The notes: generated from the letters alone by a model not told the origin. Positions 10,851 through 23,287 are shown, numbered from the stretch's first letter. The stretch: DNA of 64,000 nt from Apteryx mantelli (GCF_036417845.1 NC_090001.1:9841501-9905500), one strand, 5' to 3'. Program-made: numbers and translations.

Positions 10851-13800
10851 GTCAATGAAGGATGGGCACTGAGGGAGCCTTCCCAGTGTAGCCCTGCAAA
10901 GGGTCAAGCACTACTCTACGGCTGATCACAAGGAGAGAAAATTATCCAGGGTCTCCTGGGAAGAGCAAATTCCTTGTGGGATATTGTATGGGGTTTGTGA
11001 GACTGTATAGAACTTGATCTGAGATGTTTTTTGATGGGGATTGTGGGAGTGCACAACGCTTACGCTGGGATGTTCAGGTGAAGGGCCAAAGGCAGGGAAA
11101 GGAAGAGATCAAGGTGAATCAAGAATGGGAAAATGGAGAGGAGGGGTGAAGAAAGGGAGCAGTCCTGGGTCAACAAGCTACCAGTCAGTACGCCTGTCTG
11201 GCTGATGTAAGGGTTCATGGAATTTGAGAGCATCTGCTACATTAAGGTTATCTGAGTACGGGTCTTTTCAGGGCAAAAGGGATAATAAGCAAAGAGGGAA
11301 GCACTTAACAAAACACACAGTGACACAAACTTGATAGACAAGGGATAACGGAAACAATGGCAAGCTCAAAAGTCTCTGGTCACTCATTGGTGGTCCATGA
11401 AGAAACTACAGGCACAGCTTTGGAGAGGTCCTCCCTGGACTTTGTAACTGATAAGAAGGAGGAAAGAAGACATGAAGATTTTGGCTATTCAAGGGGCACT
11501 TGTGGGACTATACAAAACTTTCTAAGGAATGTTTAGGGAAGGGGATCAGGGAGGAGCAAGGATCTAAGACATCTTTTTTTTGAACTGACTTGCCGAGCAC
11601 TGGCAGAAAAGGGAGCCAGGCTGATTAACTGGGCTTATTTCATTGTCTCCCTTGGAAGGAGATGGATCATCTTCCAGACTCTCCCTTTGTCTCTCTGAGT
11701 AGGGCAACGTGAGCCTAGACCATGATCTGAGATGTTCGATGTCTGGCTTGATGTAACACTACTTCCACTCTCTGGAGGATCGCTATACTGTAATTGCAGC
11801 ATGCTGGAGAGTATCCAAAACACCCTCCAAATCAATGGATGTACCTAAAGAGTCCCTTCATCCTTCAGATGATGTACAATAAAATCCTCCAGGATGTGTT
11901 TAATCTCAGCATGCAATTGTTGCTTGATATGTTTGTTGCAGTTAAAACTTTGAAATAGTGTTGTTGTCTGGCTGGCTTGCATTTCCGTCGCTTTAATTCC
12001 TTTCAGATCTTGGATCTTGAATGTGTGACACATCCTTTTGGGGATAACACAGGCCTAGAATGGAAAGGACTTAGTGGGTCATCAAGACAGATGCGCAGAT
12101 GCTATGGCCCATATCAGGTATAGTCAGCGCAAGGAAATGCACTGTGGAGTTGATGTCCTCAGGACTTGGTCATGGTCAGATGGGATGTGCTTGGCCTGCT
12201 CATTTTCACACAGATCCCACACAGCATTTTAATCTGGCCTAAACCCCCACACTTTTGTAAGAAAGACAGATGAAGGATTGGCATTTCTAGGACATAAATC
12301 ACCCTGTTTTCAGTGAAATAATGGAAAAGTTCGGGGAGAAACATTCATTCAGAACCAGATCCAACATCCATTCAGAAATGAATCCAAGAAGTCCATGTGT
12401 GAGACTAGCCCAGACTGGTCAATGGGAGAGCCTCTCAGGATGGCCTTGCAGACTGAGGATGGCAGTTCCTGCCTGGAGGGGAAGGAGGCTTATTATGAGA
12501 TGCTGGGAAGACCGTTTTGGAATTGTGCAAGACTTTCCATGGGATGTTTAGGGAAGGACCAAAGGTGGGAAAAGGGAGGGATGAAGGTGTTTTGAGGGGC
12601 TACAAGCATGACAACACCGAGGGAAAAAGAGGGTGAAAGGAACTGATCACATGGAAACAGACTGCTTTCTGAGATTTTGCACCAGAGAGACCCATTTGTG
12701 TGTGTGTTTGTGTGCACGTGAGGCAGCTGGGGAGACAGGGGGATCCAGGGCCCAGCTCCTGGATAGACTGAGCATCTATGACCAGCTACAGGAGAGATCC
12801 ATACGGTCTATATGTATGTATGGGTATATATTTTCCATTTACCACCTTTCCTCCTGATCAGCCAGAGATGGGAACAGGATGAGGCTGCGGGTGCTCTTTG
12901 TGCTCGCATGAGTGTTGAGTGTTTCTGTCTTTGCTCTTCTGTGGCCGGCGGTGTATGAGTGTACATGTGCACTGTGTGCATGTGCACGTGGGTGCCTACT
13001 GAGCACAGGGTACTGGGGCAGCCTCACCTCTGCCAGGCTACTGGATCCAGCAACTTCTAGCACCCTGAAACCCTCATCACTCGATTACTGGACCTCTCTT
13101 GCAAGACCAAACGTTCACAAATTTCCTAGGCACCCAAAATCAAATAGTATTCGTGTCTTCAAAACTGTCTTCAGGAAGCTTAGGCGGTGGTAACACATTC
13201 ATCCACAGAGGTTTATGTTTCAGCCTGGGAGTCATTTTACCAGTTTTTGGAAAGCTACAACATAAGGGCTGGATGGCATGATTTACATATGGGCATTCAA
13301 AGCACTCTGTGGCATCTGAGAGAGCAAGCAGGGCTGGAAGGACCGATAAATGTCACCTTCCGGAGGTACTGCTAGAGGACCACACAGATTCCCACCTTTA
13401 GCACCAAAAATGAAAGCAGGCACTTACCTTTTAGCAAATGAGTCCTGTCTTAAGTGTCTCCATATGTCCATTAGTAAATAGTTGAGTCAGTTGCCAAGGA
13501 CACTGCCAGCAGCAACAGACACTCATGAGTGGGCCACTCCATTGAGATCCTGAGAGCAGCAGGGCTTGTGTCATGTCTTGCAGCCCCTGGTTGCTACAGG
13601 GGGTCCAGAGGGCACCGGGACTTGTGTGCAGGTAACTAAATCCTGCCAGTAGTGTATGACAGGGCCCTCACCCCACTGCTGCTTCAACCCAACCCCTGAG
13701 AGAAGAGCAAGGCCAAAATGGATTTTTCTGCATCCCTCCATCCAGAACAAAGACACTGTGCAACCATGAGACAGAGATGTACTGTCTGAAAATGAAGAAA

Positions 13801-14090
13801 CACGAAGGATTCTAGCCCTGTGGCCCTTCTTTCAGGCAGTGTTTTTTAGGCTTGGTGATGATTCTTACTTCTAGTGGGCTCCCTGCGTTTTAGCAGATGA
13901 CTCCAGCAAAATGCAGTAGTTTCTAGAACAGGGAGAAAATCCCAGAACATCTTGCCTTCCTTTGGCTCTGTTTGCCTATGATGAAAGCACCTGGGTGACA
14001 TGTGGTTCCTGGCTGTCCTGCATACACATCTGCCTTTGATGTGCCTCTGACGTGCCCCTTCCCAGAGTTGCTCTTGCAGCTGGTTTCCTG
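10851..14090. other. Unassigned DNA with three related phrases
   Basis: No gene was recognised. Three diverged copies of one phrase are visible at about 11040-11115, 11490-11570 and 12510-12590, each containing a 'gtgcaa..actt' element, then 'gatgtttagggaagg' or a variant, then a purine-rich stretch. They may be remnants of an LTR family, but I cannot assign one. A short TG-rich run lies at 12697-12720. The rest shows nothing identifiable. Confidence 0.4.
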
Positions 14091-14095
14091 GACAG

Positions 14096-14205
14096 AACAA
14101 GGCATGTTAAAGACCTTCTCCGCCTGCTCCTCTACCACAGCATCGTCACTGTGTTCTACAGCACCCTCGTCACTGTCTATATGCCCAGAACCCCATAATT
14201 ATGCC
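14096..14205 (+). pseudogene. Olfactory receptor relic (IC3/TM6 piece)
   Basis: About 110 bases match 10130-10230 of the nearby receptor: 'aagaccttctccgcctgctcctct' here against 'aaggccttctccacctgctcctct' there, followed by matching 'atcgtcactgtgttctac' and 'gtctatatgcccagaacccc'. The frame breaks after the Cys-Ser-Ser and no other part of a receptor was found around it. It is the remains of a second copy of the 9.4-kb receptor type. Confidence 0.7.
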
Positions 14206-14972
14206 TTAACGGCCCTGAGCAGCCCCACACCCTGTGTCCATGGGCCCAGGAACCCCATCTCAGCTCAGCCCTGGGCTTAAGTCCCTCTCTGAGCCACATT
14301 GACCTAGAGCTGCTCTCCAGCACAGCCCCAGTCATGTCTGTGCTTGGCTATGGACCCCACTGATCTGGACCCAGACTCGCGCTGACTTCCTGGCTTGATC
14401 TCAGACCTGTCTCATCACTATGGACCTGCCGGATGATCACTGGGCTGTATCTCACCCTGGTTACCATCACTGGATCTGATCCTGACCCTGACCTTTGGAT
14501 TGATGGCCCGACTTGACCTCACACCTGCCTCATCACCAAAAGTGTGGCTGGAGATCTGGACTCTCAGTTGACCCCTGCTTCAACCCCCGGCTTCCCTGTT
14601 AAACTCACTTGGGGACCATGGGATGGGGCCCTGCCTGGTGAGGCACCTGCCCTCCTGACCGTGTTACCATGCTCAGCTCCCACTTCCCTGTCCCTTAGGC
14701 AGCAGCTGGCCCTCGCTGTGCTCCCTGGCACAGTACTTTCAGACCTGAAGGAATAAGATACTTTTGGTTCTATTTTAAAGAGGCATGAAGGACCTGGAAA
14801 GGCATGTGCTGTGTGCCAAATATGCCTCTAGGCATGTGGGATACTGAATTTGTTGAAAGGGAAGAGGGAGAGGAAAATCAGGTCCTAGTACAGAAGGGAA
14901 AGCAGAAAACATTGCTGCCTTGATTGTTTCTTTTATAAAGTCAATGAAATGGTGGTCCTGTCTTTGGGGGCT
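14206..14972. other. GACC/CTGACC-rich unassigned DNA
   Basis: The section 14330-14560 repeats short words such as 'gatctgga', 'ctgaccctgac' and 'gacttgacctcac', giving a degenerate, simple-sequence look. It follows the receptor relic directly. No gene was seen. Confidence 0.4.
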
Positions 14973-16867
14973 TGTTGCAGAGGAGTGATGCACTTCACTC
15001 GTGAGAGGGAAGCAGCACTATGTTTATTGTGGTAAGATAGCGACTTAACAAAGTTCAATCGTAAATAATAATAATTTCACGAGGTTCGATTGGCAAGGTT
15101 CACTCAGTTATTTACTGCATGAAGGATGCACATGCAATGGAGACCCCCCATTGAGTCACGAGGTTCAGAAAGGCCCCCCTTGCTTTCAAAACTCCTCCTG
15201 AGAGGAGCCTAGGTGTGGCTGGATCCAATCTTAGACCCAGACTTGGTCAACGGTTTATGTCTAAAGGAGTGTGTGCAAAGGGGACCCTCCTGTTGAGTCA
15301 CAAGGCTCAGACTGGACCCTCTTGCTTTCCAGACTCCCCCTCAGATGAGCCTGGGTGCAGCTGGATCCTCATAGATAGCCTCAGGAAGTGTGGGTTAGAT
15401 GAGTGGACAGGGAGGTGGATTGAGAACTGGCTGAATGGCAGCGCTCCAAGGGTTGTGAGCAGCAGTGCAGAGTCTAGTTGGAGGCCTGGAGCTAGCGGTG
15501 TCCCCCAGGGGTCAGTACTGGGTCCAGTCTTGTTCAGCTTCATCTGGATGAAGGCATAGAGTGCACCCTCAGCAAGTTTGCTGGTGATAAAAAGTGGGAG
15601 GAGTGGCTGATACCCCAGAAGGCTGTGCTGCCCTTCAGAGAGACCTGGACAGGCTGGAGAGGTGGGCGGAGAGGAACCTCATGAAGTTCAGCAAAGACAA
15701 GTGCAGGGTCCTGCACCTGGGGAGGAATAACCCCATGCACCAGTACAGGTTGGGGGCTGACCTGCTGGAAAGCAGCTCTGCCGAGAAGGACCTGGGAGTG
15801 CTGGTGGACACCAAATTAAGCCTGAGCCAGCAATGTGCCCTTGTGGCCAAAAGGCCAAGGGTATCCTGGGGTGCATGAGGAAGAGTGTTGTCAGCAGGTG
15901 GAGGGAGGTGATCCTCCCCCTCTCCTCAACCCTGCTGAGGCCACATCTGGAGTACTGTGTCCGGTTCTGGCTCCCCAGTGCAAGAGGGACATGGCACTAC
16001 TGGAGCAAGTCCAGCAGAGGGCTACAAAGATGATGAGGGGACTGGAACATCTCTCTTATGAGGAAAGACTGAGAGAGCTGGGCCTGTTTAGCCTGGAGAA
16101 GACTGAGAGGGGATCTTATCAATGTGTACAAATATCTTAAGGGATGTTGTCAAGAGAATGGGGCCAGACTCTTTTCAGGGGTGCCCAGCGACAGGACAAG
16201 AAGTAAAGGGCACAAACTGAAACACAGGAAGTTCCATCTGAGTATGAGGAAAAAATTCTTCACTGTGAGGGTGACAGAGCACTGGAACAGGTTGCCCAGA
16301 GAGGCTGTGGAGTCTCCTTCTCTGGAGATATTCAACAGTTCATGTCTAAAGGAGTGTGTGCAATGGGTACGCTCCCGTTGAGTCACAAGGTTCAGAAAGG
16401 ACCCCCTTGCTTCTTAAACTCCTGAGAGGAGCCTAGGTGTGGCTGGATCCAGTCCTAGTCCCAGACTTGGTCAACGGTTTATGTCTAATGGATTATGTGC
16501 ACAATTAATCAGAGATATAACTCAGCAAAGTTTCATGAAGTTTTGCAGTGTTTCAGCATGCTATTAATCACTTACTGAGGATCTGTCGCGGGTAAGGAAT
16601 CTCTCATCCTTGAGGAGGAACCTTGAGAGGTGTCCCTGCTCAAGAGGAGGTTCTGCAGTGCAGCCCGCTGCTGTGTAGGAGAGCTCAATGGGCTCTGGGC
16701 TGCCTCTTATTTATGGAGGGGGATATGATTGACTCATAGTCATATTTGCATGCTAGACGGGCCTTAGTTGGCGCATGCTCAATTAGCCCCTGGCTACACG
16801 CTATTCACAGGGAGGTCAGGTTGAGGGGGAGAGAGCACATCGGGCAGGAAAGGAGCACACCATCACA
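14973..16867 (-). mobile_element. LTR copy 1, minus strand, split by a CR1
   Basis: The reverse complement matches the uninterrupted element at 45924-46748. On the minus strand it starts TGTGATGGTGTGCTCC, has an ATTTGCAT/ATGCAAAT octamer, a TGAGTCA box and a TATA-like ATAAATAAG (16705-16713), then parts of about 138-base tandem units, and ends near an AATAAA-like signal (15020-15026) and CATCACTCC. A CR1 occupies 15352-16334. One further tandem unit lies on each side, so this copy may have three units against two at 46 kb. Boundaries are read from the homology; no target-site duplication was found. The LTR family is not assigned. Confidence 0.75.
15352..16334 (+). mobile_element. CR1 LINE fragment inside an LTR
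   Basis: It runs from 'cctcaggaagtgtgggttagatgag' through the RT catalytic region (degenerate, FAGD in place of FADD) to 'cactggaacaggttgcccagagagg' and 'ggagatattcaa', where the LTR resumes abruptly. The final section of a CR1 3' end, including the octamer tail, is missing, which is unusual for a simple CR1 insertion. It closely resembles the CR1 at 20700-21369. Confidence 0.88.
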
Positions 16868-16874
16868 CATGAAG

Positions 16875-17775
16875 GAGAGCTGCTACTGCTTCAGTAACAC
16901 TAAAAGAGTAAATAGCGAACACATGGGCTCCCTGCTGAATGGCTAGGGAATCTAGGAACAACAGATGCAGGTAGGTCTGAGGAAGTCAGTGCCTTCTTGG
17001 TTTCAGGCATCACCAACAAGGTGTCCCAGGCTGCTGTGCCTAGAGTCAGGACTCGAGATGAGAAAACCCACCTGGAGTGTCCAAGGGTTGAGTGAAGAAT
17101 GACTTGCAAGAAACTCAACCACAATCATAGCAAAGAGACTCGTTATCACGTTCGAAAGGTTGTGGAGATGGGGAGAGGTCCCAATGACCAGAAAAAGGAA
17201 TATGTTGTGCCCATCTTCAAAAAAGGACACAAGGGCAACCTGGAGAAGTGCAGGCTGTTCAGCCTCACTTGAGTGAGGAGTGTGTCATGGAGCAATTCAT
17301 CTTGAATCACCTTTCTGGGCACATGAAGGAGAAGGAGGTGCCTGGGAACACTCAGCATGGATTTACTGAACATAAATCATTCCTGACAAACCTGGTTGCC
17401 TGCAGCACTTGCCCTGTGAGGAGAGGCTGAGGAAATGAGTTTCTTCAGCCTGGAGAAGGGAAGGCTTTTGGAGTGACTCAGAGCACCTTCCCAATTCAAG
17501 GTTACCACCCAGAGTGAACCAGGTTTTTATAGGGATTCATGGCAGGAGAATGAGAGGAAATGGTTAAAAGCTAAAATTGGATACAGGAAGAAAAATCAGT
17601 GAGGGTAATGAAGCATTTGAAGAGGTTATGGACTCTCTGTTCTTGGAGGCTTTCAGGACGCTGTTGGACAAAGCCTGGAGGAACTTGGTGTGACTTCAGT
17701 GTTGATCCTGATTTGAGCAGGAGGTCAGACCTCCCAAGGTCCCTTCCAAATGAAATGGATTGATGATTCTGGCAT
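16875..17775 (+). mobile_element. CR1 LINE, internally deleted, sense
   Basis: Starts with 'gctactgcttcagtaacac' and 'ctgctgaatggc', matching the CR1 linker before RT, and passes 'caccaacaaggtgtcccaggctgctgtgcc'. After 'ctgacaaacctggttgcctgc' it jumps directly to 'agcacttgccctgtgaggag' near the 3' end, so most of RT is missing. Ends at 'ccttccaaatgaaatgg'. The copy at 32205-33270 has the same overall design. Confidence 0.8.
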
Positions 17776-18039
17776 CTCTGGTGATAGCTACTGCCATTCT
17801 TGCACTCCGGAATTCCTTTTCTCCATGTGGGTTAGCACCACACATGGCATCCCCAGATCCAGCCCCTCCTAGCGGTGTGAGGTCACCTTTTGGGCCTGAA
17901 AGGTTTTCAGTTCAAGGTTTAATTATGAAGGACTGCTTGTCCAGAACGGGCCCTCCTCACCATCTACAATACCAGTACACTACAACACGATGCCAAATGA
18001 GTGTGATGCATGCAGAAAGTCATGGCATGAGGGTGATTG

Positions 18040-18535
18040 CACTCTAACAGGCCTCAGGTCCTTTGCAGATGCAGGAAAATCCAGAAGGATTGGGAGGGCC
18101 TTCAACATCCTAGGCACACATTTGTAAGATCAGCTTTGTCACTGTGGGAGGCTGAGGGAGCTGGGTTGGTTCAGCGTGGAGAAGAGGAGGCTTTGGGCAG
18201 AACGAATAACAGCCTGCCCATCCCTACCAGGAGGTCATCAAGAAGATGGAGCCAGGCTCTTCACTGTTGTGCACCATGGGAGGATGAGGCCCAGTGGGCA
18301 TGAGCTGAAAGAAGAGAGGTACAGGCTGGGGATATTTGGCCAACGTTTTACCCATGCAAACGGTGAAGCACTGGGGCAGGTTGCTCAGAGGGTTTGTGCC
18401 ATCTCCATCCTCAGAGATTTTTCAAGACCTGAATGACTAAAGGCCTCAGCAAGCTGGTTGGAGCTGATAGCTGAAACTGCTGTGAGAAGGAGGTAGGGCT
18501 AGAGACAACCTGAGGTCCCTTCCAGACTGAAGCAT
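18040..18535 (+). mobile_element. CR1 LINE 3' end fragment, sense
   Basis: Recognised by 'gggaggctgagggagctggg', 'ttcagcgtggagaagaggaggc', 'gaagcactggggcaggttgct' and a final 'gaggtcccttccagactgaa', in the order of a CR1 3' end. Confidence 0.75.
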
Positions 18536-19084
18536 TTGGCATTTCCTTCCACCCTGGGTCTTCCCTTCTTGACCTTAGGGAAAACAGTCAGCTTCCCCAT
18601 GGCCATGGAAGTATGTCAGACAAAAGTATGAGCAGATCAACTGCATGTGTCTTCTCCTGCTCTGGTCAGAGTAGTTCAGATTCAGGGCTGCTTGGCAGGT
18701 ACACCCACATAGCCCTGGGCTTTTTCATTTGCTTCACCTTTTATCGCATTTTCCCCTCTTTTCCACCTTACAAGCTCTTCTCCTTTACCACCCTGATCTC
18801 CTCCCATGCAGTCAGACCACCTCTCTTTACCCTGTCCCCATTGACCCTGCTTTTGCTGCCTTTGTACCTTCCTTTGCCTTCTCCGAGATGGTTGCCATGC
18901 CAATTTCCACCATTGCCAGCACTTCCTTTAAAATACTACCCCCTTTATTATCTGTAGTGTCCTGCAGTTCGTCATGCTGTTATCCTGTGAGAGGCCTGGC
19001 ACGATGGGATGAGGCATCTGCACGCACACATTCAGAGCTGCCAGAAAGGAGCTTGAGTGGAGAGGGAGCTGCAGAAGCTTGGAG

Positions 19085-19600
19085 ATGAGGCCAACAGAAG
19101 CCTTCTGGAGTTGTGCAAGGGGAAGTGGCAGGTGCTGCCTTCGGGGAGAGACCCTGCGGAGAAGGGCCTGGACATTACGAGGGATGCCATATGAGCCTGT
19201 GGTGTGTGCTCACCACAGATGAGGCCAGCTGCATACGAGGCTGCATTAGGAAGCATCTGGCCACCCAGACAAGGACAGTTATTATCCCCCTCGACTCAGC
19301 ACTGGCGTGGCCACATCTGGAATCATGTGTTGCAGTGTGAGATGAGGAATGGGGAGGACGTGGAGAGGGTCCAGAGGAGGTCTGCCAAGATGGTGCTTGT
19401 TGCCTGCAGCACAGGACCTGTGCAGGGAGGCTGAGGGACCTGGGCTACATTATCCTGGTGAAGGGGAGGCTAAGGGCAGTACAGCAGCAGCCTGTGAGTG
19501 CTTGAAGGGTGGTGTCAGAGGTGATGGTGCTTTTGTTGGTAGGGGGAAGCAGCATGAAAAGGGGAAAGAGCCACAATCTTCAGCTTGAAAGATTTAGAAT
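19085..19600 (+). mobile_element. CR1 LINE fragment, sense
   Basis: 'ctgcattaggaagcatctggcc', 'ctcagcactggcgtggccac' and 'gggtccagaggaggtctgcc' are diverged CR1 3'-half landmarks. Equivalent pieces lie at 34560-35040 and 60470-60880. Confidence 0.7.
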
Positions 19601-20699
19601 GGATGTTAGAGAAAGAAATGTCCCTTGAAGGGTAGTGCTGTGGTGCAACAGGTCAGCCAGAGGGAGTCTGTGGTGAGCCCCTGGCTTTGTGTTTCAAGGA
19701 AAAGCAAGGGAGGGTGGAGAGCCATCAGTAAAGGTGGGCAGATTCCTGGGTGAGAGCAAGGTGGGGAAGCAGGCTGGGTGTCTACAGGCTGCAGTGGAAG
19801 AGGCACAGGCATGGGAGAGTGTAGGACAGCCTGGGGTGCAGATGGCCAGGAGCACTGCCAAAGCTGAAAGCCTCTGACAGAACTGAGGTCTTTGTCGTCT
19901 TGGCTAGGGCTGCAGTCTGCCACTGAGGCCTAGCAGAAGACACCATTTCCTTGCAGCACCAGGGCCTTGTTTCCTCCTCCTGCCTCCCAGGGCAGGCCTG
20001 GAGGTGCCATCTTGTGGTCCCTAGCTCAGTGTTGCACACCCCCACTCTCACACTGCCCCCACAAAGAGGCCTGGGCAAAGTGTGAGGGAAGGATCACCCT
20101 ACCCAGGGGCTGGGTGTCACTGCTTGGCCATGTTGTATGATAAAACACATCAAGGGTGACTTGGCATCAGAGCCACCTGCACATTTCCTTTACCTACCTG
20201 CAATCAGGGCCTACAACTTTCTGCTCTCATCAGCCCCTGGGGAGGCTTTGTGAGTAATGGCCCTCAGGGGGACCCCTTAATGCTCCAAGTAACTCTGGGG
20301 TTTGCTTCCAACTTCATCTTCTTGAGAGGTTTGTTCTGCCTGCTCTCAGTATCTGAGGTTCATGGACTAAGCACCAAATATACCCAAGGGGCTATTAAAA
20401 TGCAAAAAGCCCTAAGAAGCCAATGTCACTCCACATGGCTTTTTTCAGTTCTTCAATTCTTGTGTGGCTAACTGGAGGGGTCTTGGGAATGTATTTAAAA
20501 GAAGAAGATTTCAATGAGCACCTAAAAAAATCACTCTTGTTAAAATCGGACCTTTTTCCACTCAAGTCTGTAGCTGAATGTTACTGCTCCTGTGCACCAA
20601 TTCCCACCTGCTTTCCTTCGAGAACTAGCTGCAAGTAGACACAGAAGGGTTTTTCTTAACTGGGATCAAACAAAAATAAAACATGATGCAGTTTAATAA

Positions 20700-21369
20700 G
20701 AACTCTGCAAGGCTTTCAACACTGTCTCCCATAACATCCTCATAGCGAAGCTCAGGAAGTGTGGGCTAGATGAGTGGACAGTGAGGTGCATTGAGAACTG
20801 GCTGAATGGCAGAGCTCCGAGGGTTGTGATCAGCGGTGCAGAGTCTAGTTGAACGCCTGGAGCTAGCGGTGTCCCCCAGGTACTGGGGTCCAGTCTTGTT
20901 CAACTTCATCAATGACCTGGATGAAGGCACAGAGTGCACCCTCAGCAAGTTTGCCGACGATACAAAACTGGGAGGAGTGGCTATTACACCAGAGCGCTGT
21001 GCTGCCCTTCAGAGAGACCTGGACAGGCTGGAGAGGTGGGTGGAGAGGAACCTCATGAAGTTCAGCAAAGACAAGTGCAGGGTCCTGCACCTGGGGAGGA
21101 ATAACCCCAGTCACCAGTACAGGTTGGGGGCTGACCTGCTGGAAAGCAGCTCTGTGGAGAAGGACCTGGGAGTGCTGGTGGACACCAAGTTAAGCATGAG
21201 GCAGCAATGTGCCCTTGTGGCCAAAAGGCCAAGGGTATCCTGGGGTGCATGAGGAAGCGTGTTGCCAGCACATCAAGGGAGGTCATCCTCCCCCTCCTCA
21301 GCCCTGCTGAGGCCACATCTGCAGTACTAAGGTCTCTTCCAACCTCAACCATTCTGTGATTCTGTGAAA
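20700..21369 (+). mobile_element. Young-looking CR1 insertion with internal deletion
   Basis: Spans 'ctctgcaaggctttcaacac' to the 3' end 'ccattctgtgattctgtg'. A 138-codon open frame (20836-21252) keeps the reverse transcriptase FADD box and the RDLDRLERW region, better preserved than other CR1s in the window. Between 'ccacatctgcagtac' and 'aaggtctcttccaacctc' the section downstream of RT is deleted. The matching site in the other duplicate (near 61,831) has no CR1. Confidence 0.9.
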
Positions 21370-22245
21370 AAGAAAATACACTCCTTAATTGTATTTCAAG
21401 TCCAGGCTGCCTCCAGTAAGGTCCTCTCTCCACAAGACATAGCCTTCCTAGAAAACTTTTAGACGGATTGACGAGCGATGTTGTTACTATCAAACCTTCG
21501 TAGCGTGACACAGAGAGATAGAAAAGGATAGATAGAAACACAATTCAAGAGTTGTCTGAAGAGACGATTAGACTCCTGAAAGATGAGGCAAGCTTTAGAC
21601 TCCCTGAAGCTCAAAGCTGCAACTAGAGAGCGCAGAGCTGTCTTAATGAATAAGAGTAGAAGAATAGAAGAAGAGTAAAGGGGTGAGGAAAACTGGAAAG
21701 CAAAGGGAAGGGCATATGTTCAGATAGTCTGCTGCAAAGATGACTTTATAAATGACCTATTTAATCAGGGCATGTAAGAATATGCGAAAGATTACTGAGA
21801 CTTTATACACAGCACAATAGACTGAGCAGTGGTGACACAAGTTCAGGGGCAGATCAATAGCTCTTCTCCCGAGATTAATAACCTTTGTGGAAATTTCCAT
21901 TATGTCATCATGCGAAAACATTGACATTTTTGTTCAAATTAGTCAATCATTTCAGCTGAGGAAAAGGGACACATATTTTTTTTTCAGATGTTGAAAACAG
22001 TTCTTCACTTTTCCAGGTAGAGCTCAGGTGTCTAACCACAAGCATCCAGTGGCACTTGGAGAGGCCCTGATGTATCTGAAGTACCCACCTGGGTCTGGCA
22101 GCTCTCACAGAGGACCTGTGGGAGACCAGAGCCCCTTGGAGCTGCAGATGGAGGTTGGGCAGAGGGGACCAAGGCACCTACAATGGCACCAGATGTCTGT
22201 TACCTTGTGATTGCATCCCACCCCAATTCTGAACATTGCTTTTTC

Positions 22246-22260
22246 AAAAAAAAAAAAAAA
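22246..22260. repeat. A15 homopolymer
   Basis: Fifteen consecutive A residues. The counterpart in the second duplicate copy carries a CA microsatellite instead (62629-62659). Confidence 0.9.
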
Positions 22261-23198
22261 GACCAGTATACTAAAAACAAAGCAAGAAGGATGATAAGAA
22301 ACCAAAGAATGTTAAAAGCTGATAAGTGTAAAACAAAAACAAAAAACAAAAAAACCCCATTGCTTTAGATCATTTACTTAATTTCTTCAATGTTGCATTT
22401 TTAATTGACATTTTTCTAAATGCTACTTTTATAATCAGGCCCATACCATTAAAAAAGATATTGTTGTGCCTGATACGGAGCCCAGAACCCTGCAAAACAC
22501 TCCCTGCCAAGGGCTGTCCATGCCACTCCTCCTTGCACAGGGCGTGACACACAGAGAAATTGAGTTCTCTCAAAAGATAGTGGAAAACAGAGTAACCAAC
22601 TTCAGTGAAATACTCCATTTTTGGATGCCCCAATTTGCACAAATCTCAGCAAACCTACGTTGCAGTGATGTCTTAAAGGAGCCCCTACACAACTAGCCAC
22701 ACTCCCTTTTCATTCCCTGCACAGTCAATGAAGTGTGACTCCATTTTACATGGATGAGACTGATCTCACCTGATGCCAGACACCTTCAGTGCAGAGGTCT
22801 CTGTCTAGTCCAGCTGCCTGGACTTCCCTTTCTGGGCAAGGGAGAGAAATAAGGTATCTCCCTGAGAGGTCTTGAGAGACTTCTCCTGGTGACCAGCTAA
22901 TGCTCCAGAAAGGATCCCGTAGATCCTGGGTCACATTTCCCAGCGCCGCCTGGGAACACAGCGATCCCAGGGCATCTCAGGCAGCAATAGCCTTTATGGG
23001 TGACAAATGAATAAAGGCCTGAAAGTCAAATTTTCATCAGGAGATGAAACTTACTCAAAAAATAACCCTATGTAATAACTGAAAAAATCTTCATGCACAG
23101 AACTTCAAAAAGATTGTATCAATTCTTTCTTTTGATTTTTTTTCTTTATTGTTTATTGGCAGTGCCTTGTGCATGCGGTAGTTCCTTTCCCTTCGTGA

Positions 23199-23287
23199 GT
23201 GTGTGTGTGTGTATGTATATACATATATGTGTGTGTGTGTGTGTGTGTGTAAGTGTATGTGTATGTCTCTCTCTCTATATATATATG
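23199..23287. repeat. GT/TA compound microsatellite
   Basis: Alternating gt runs, then tatatacatatat, a second gt run, and a tctctc/tatata end. Only a short remnant survives at 63585-63604 in the other duplicate. Confidence 0.9.
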
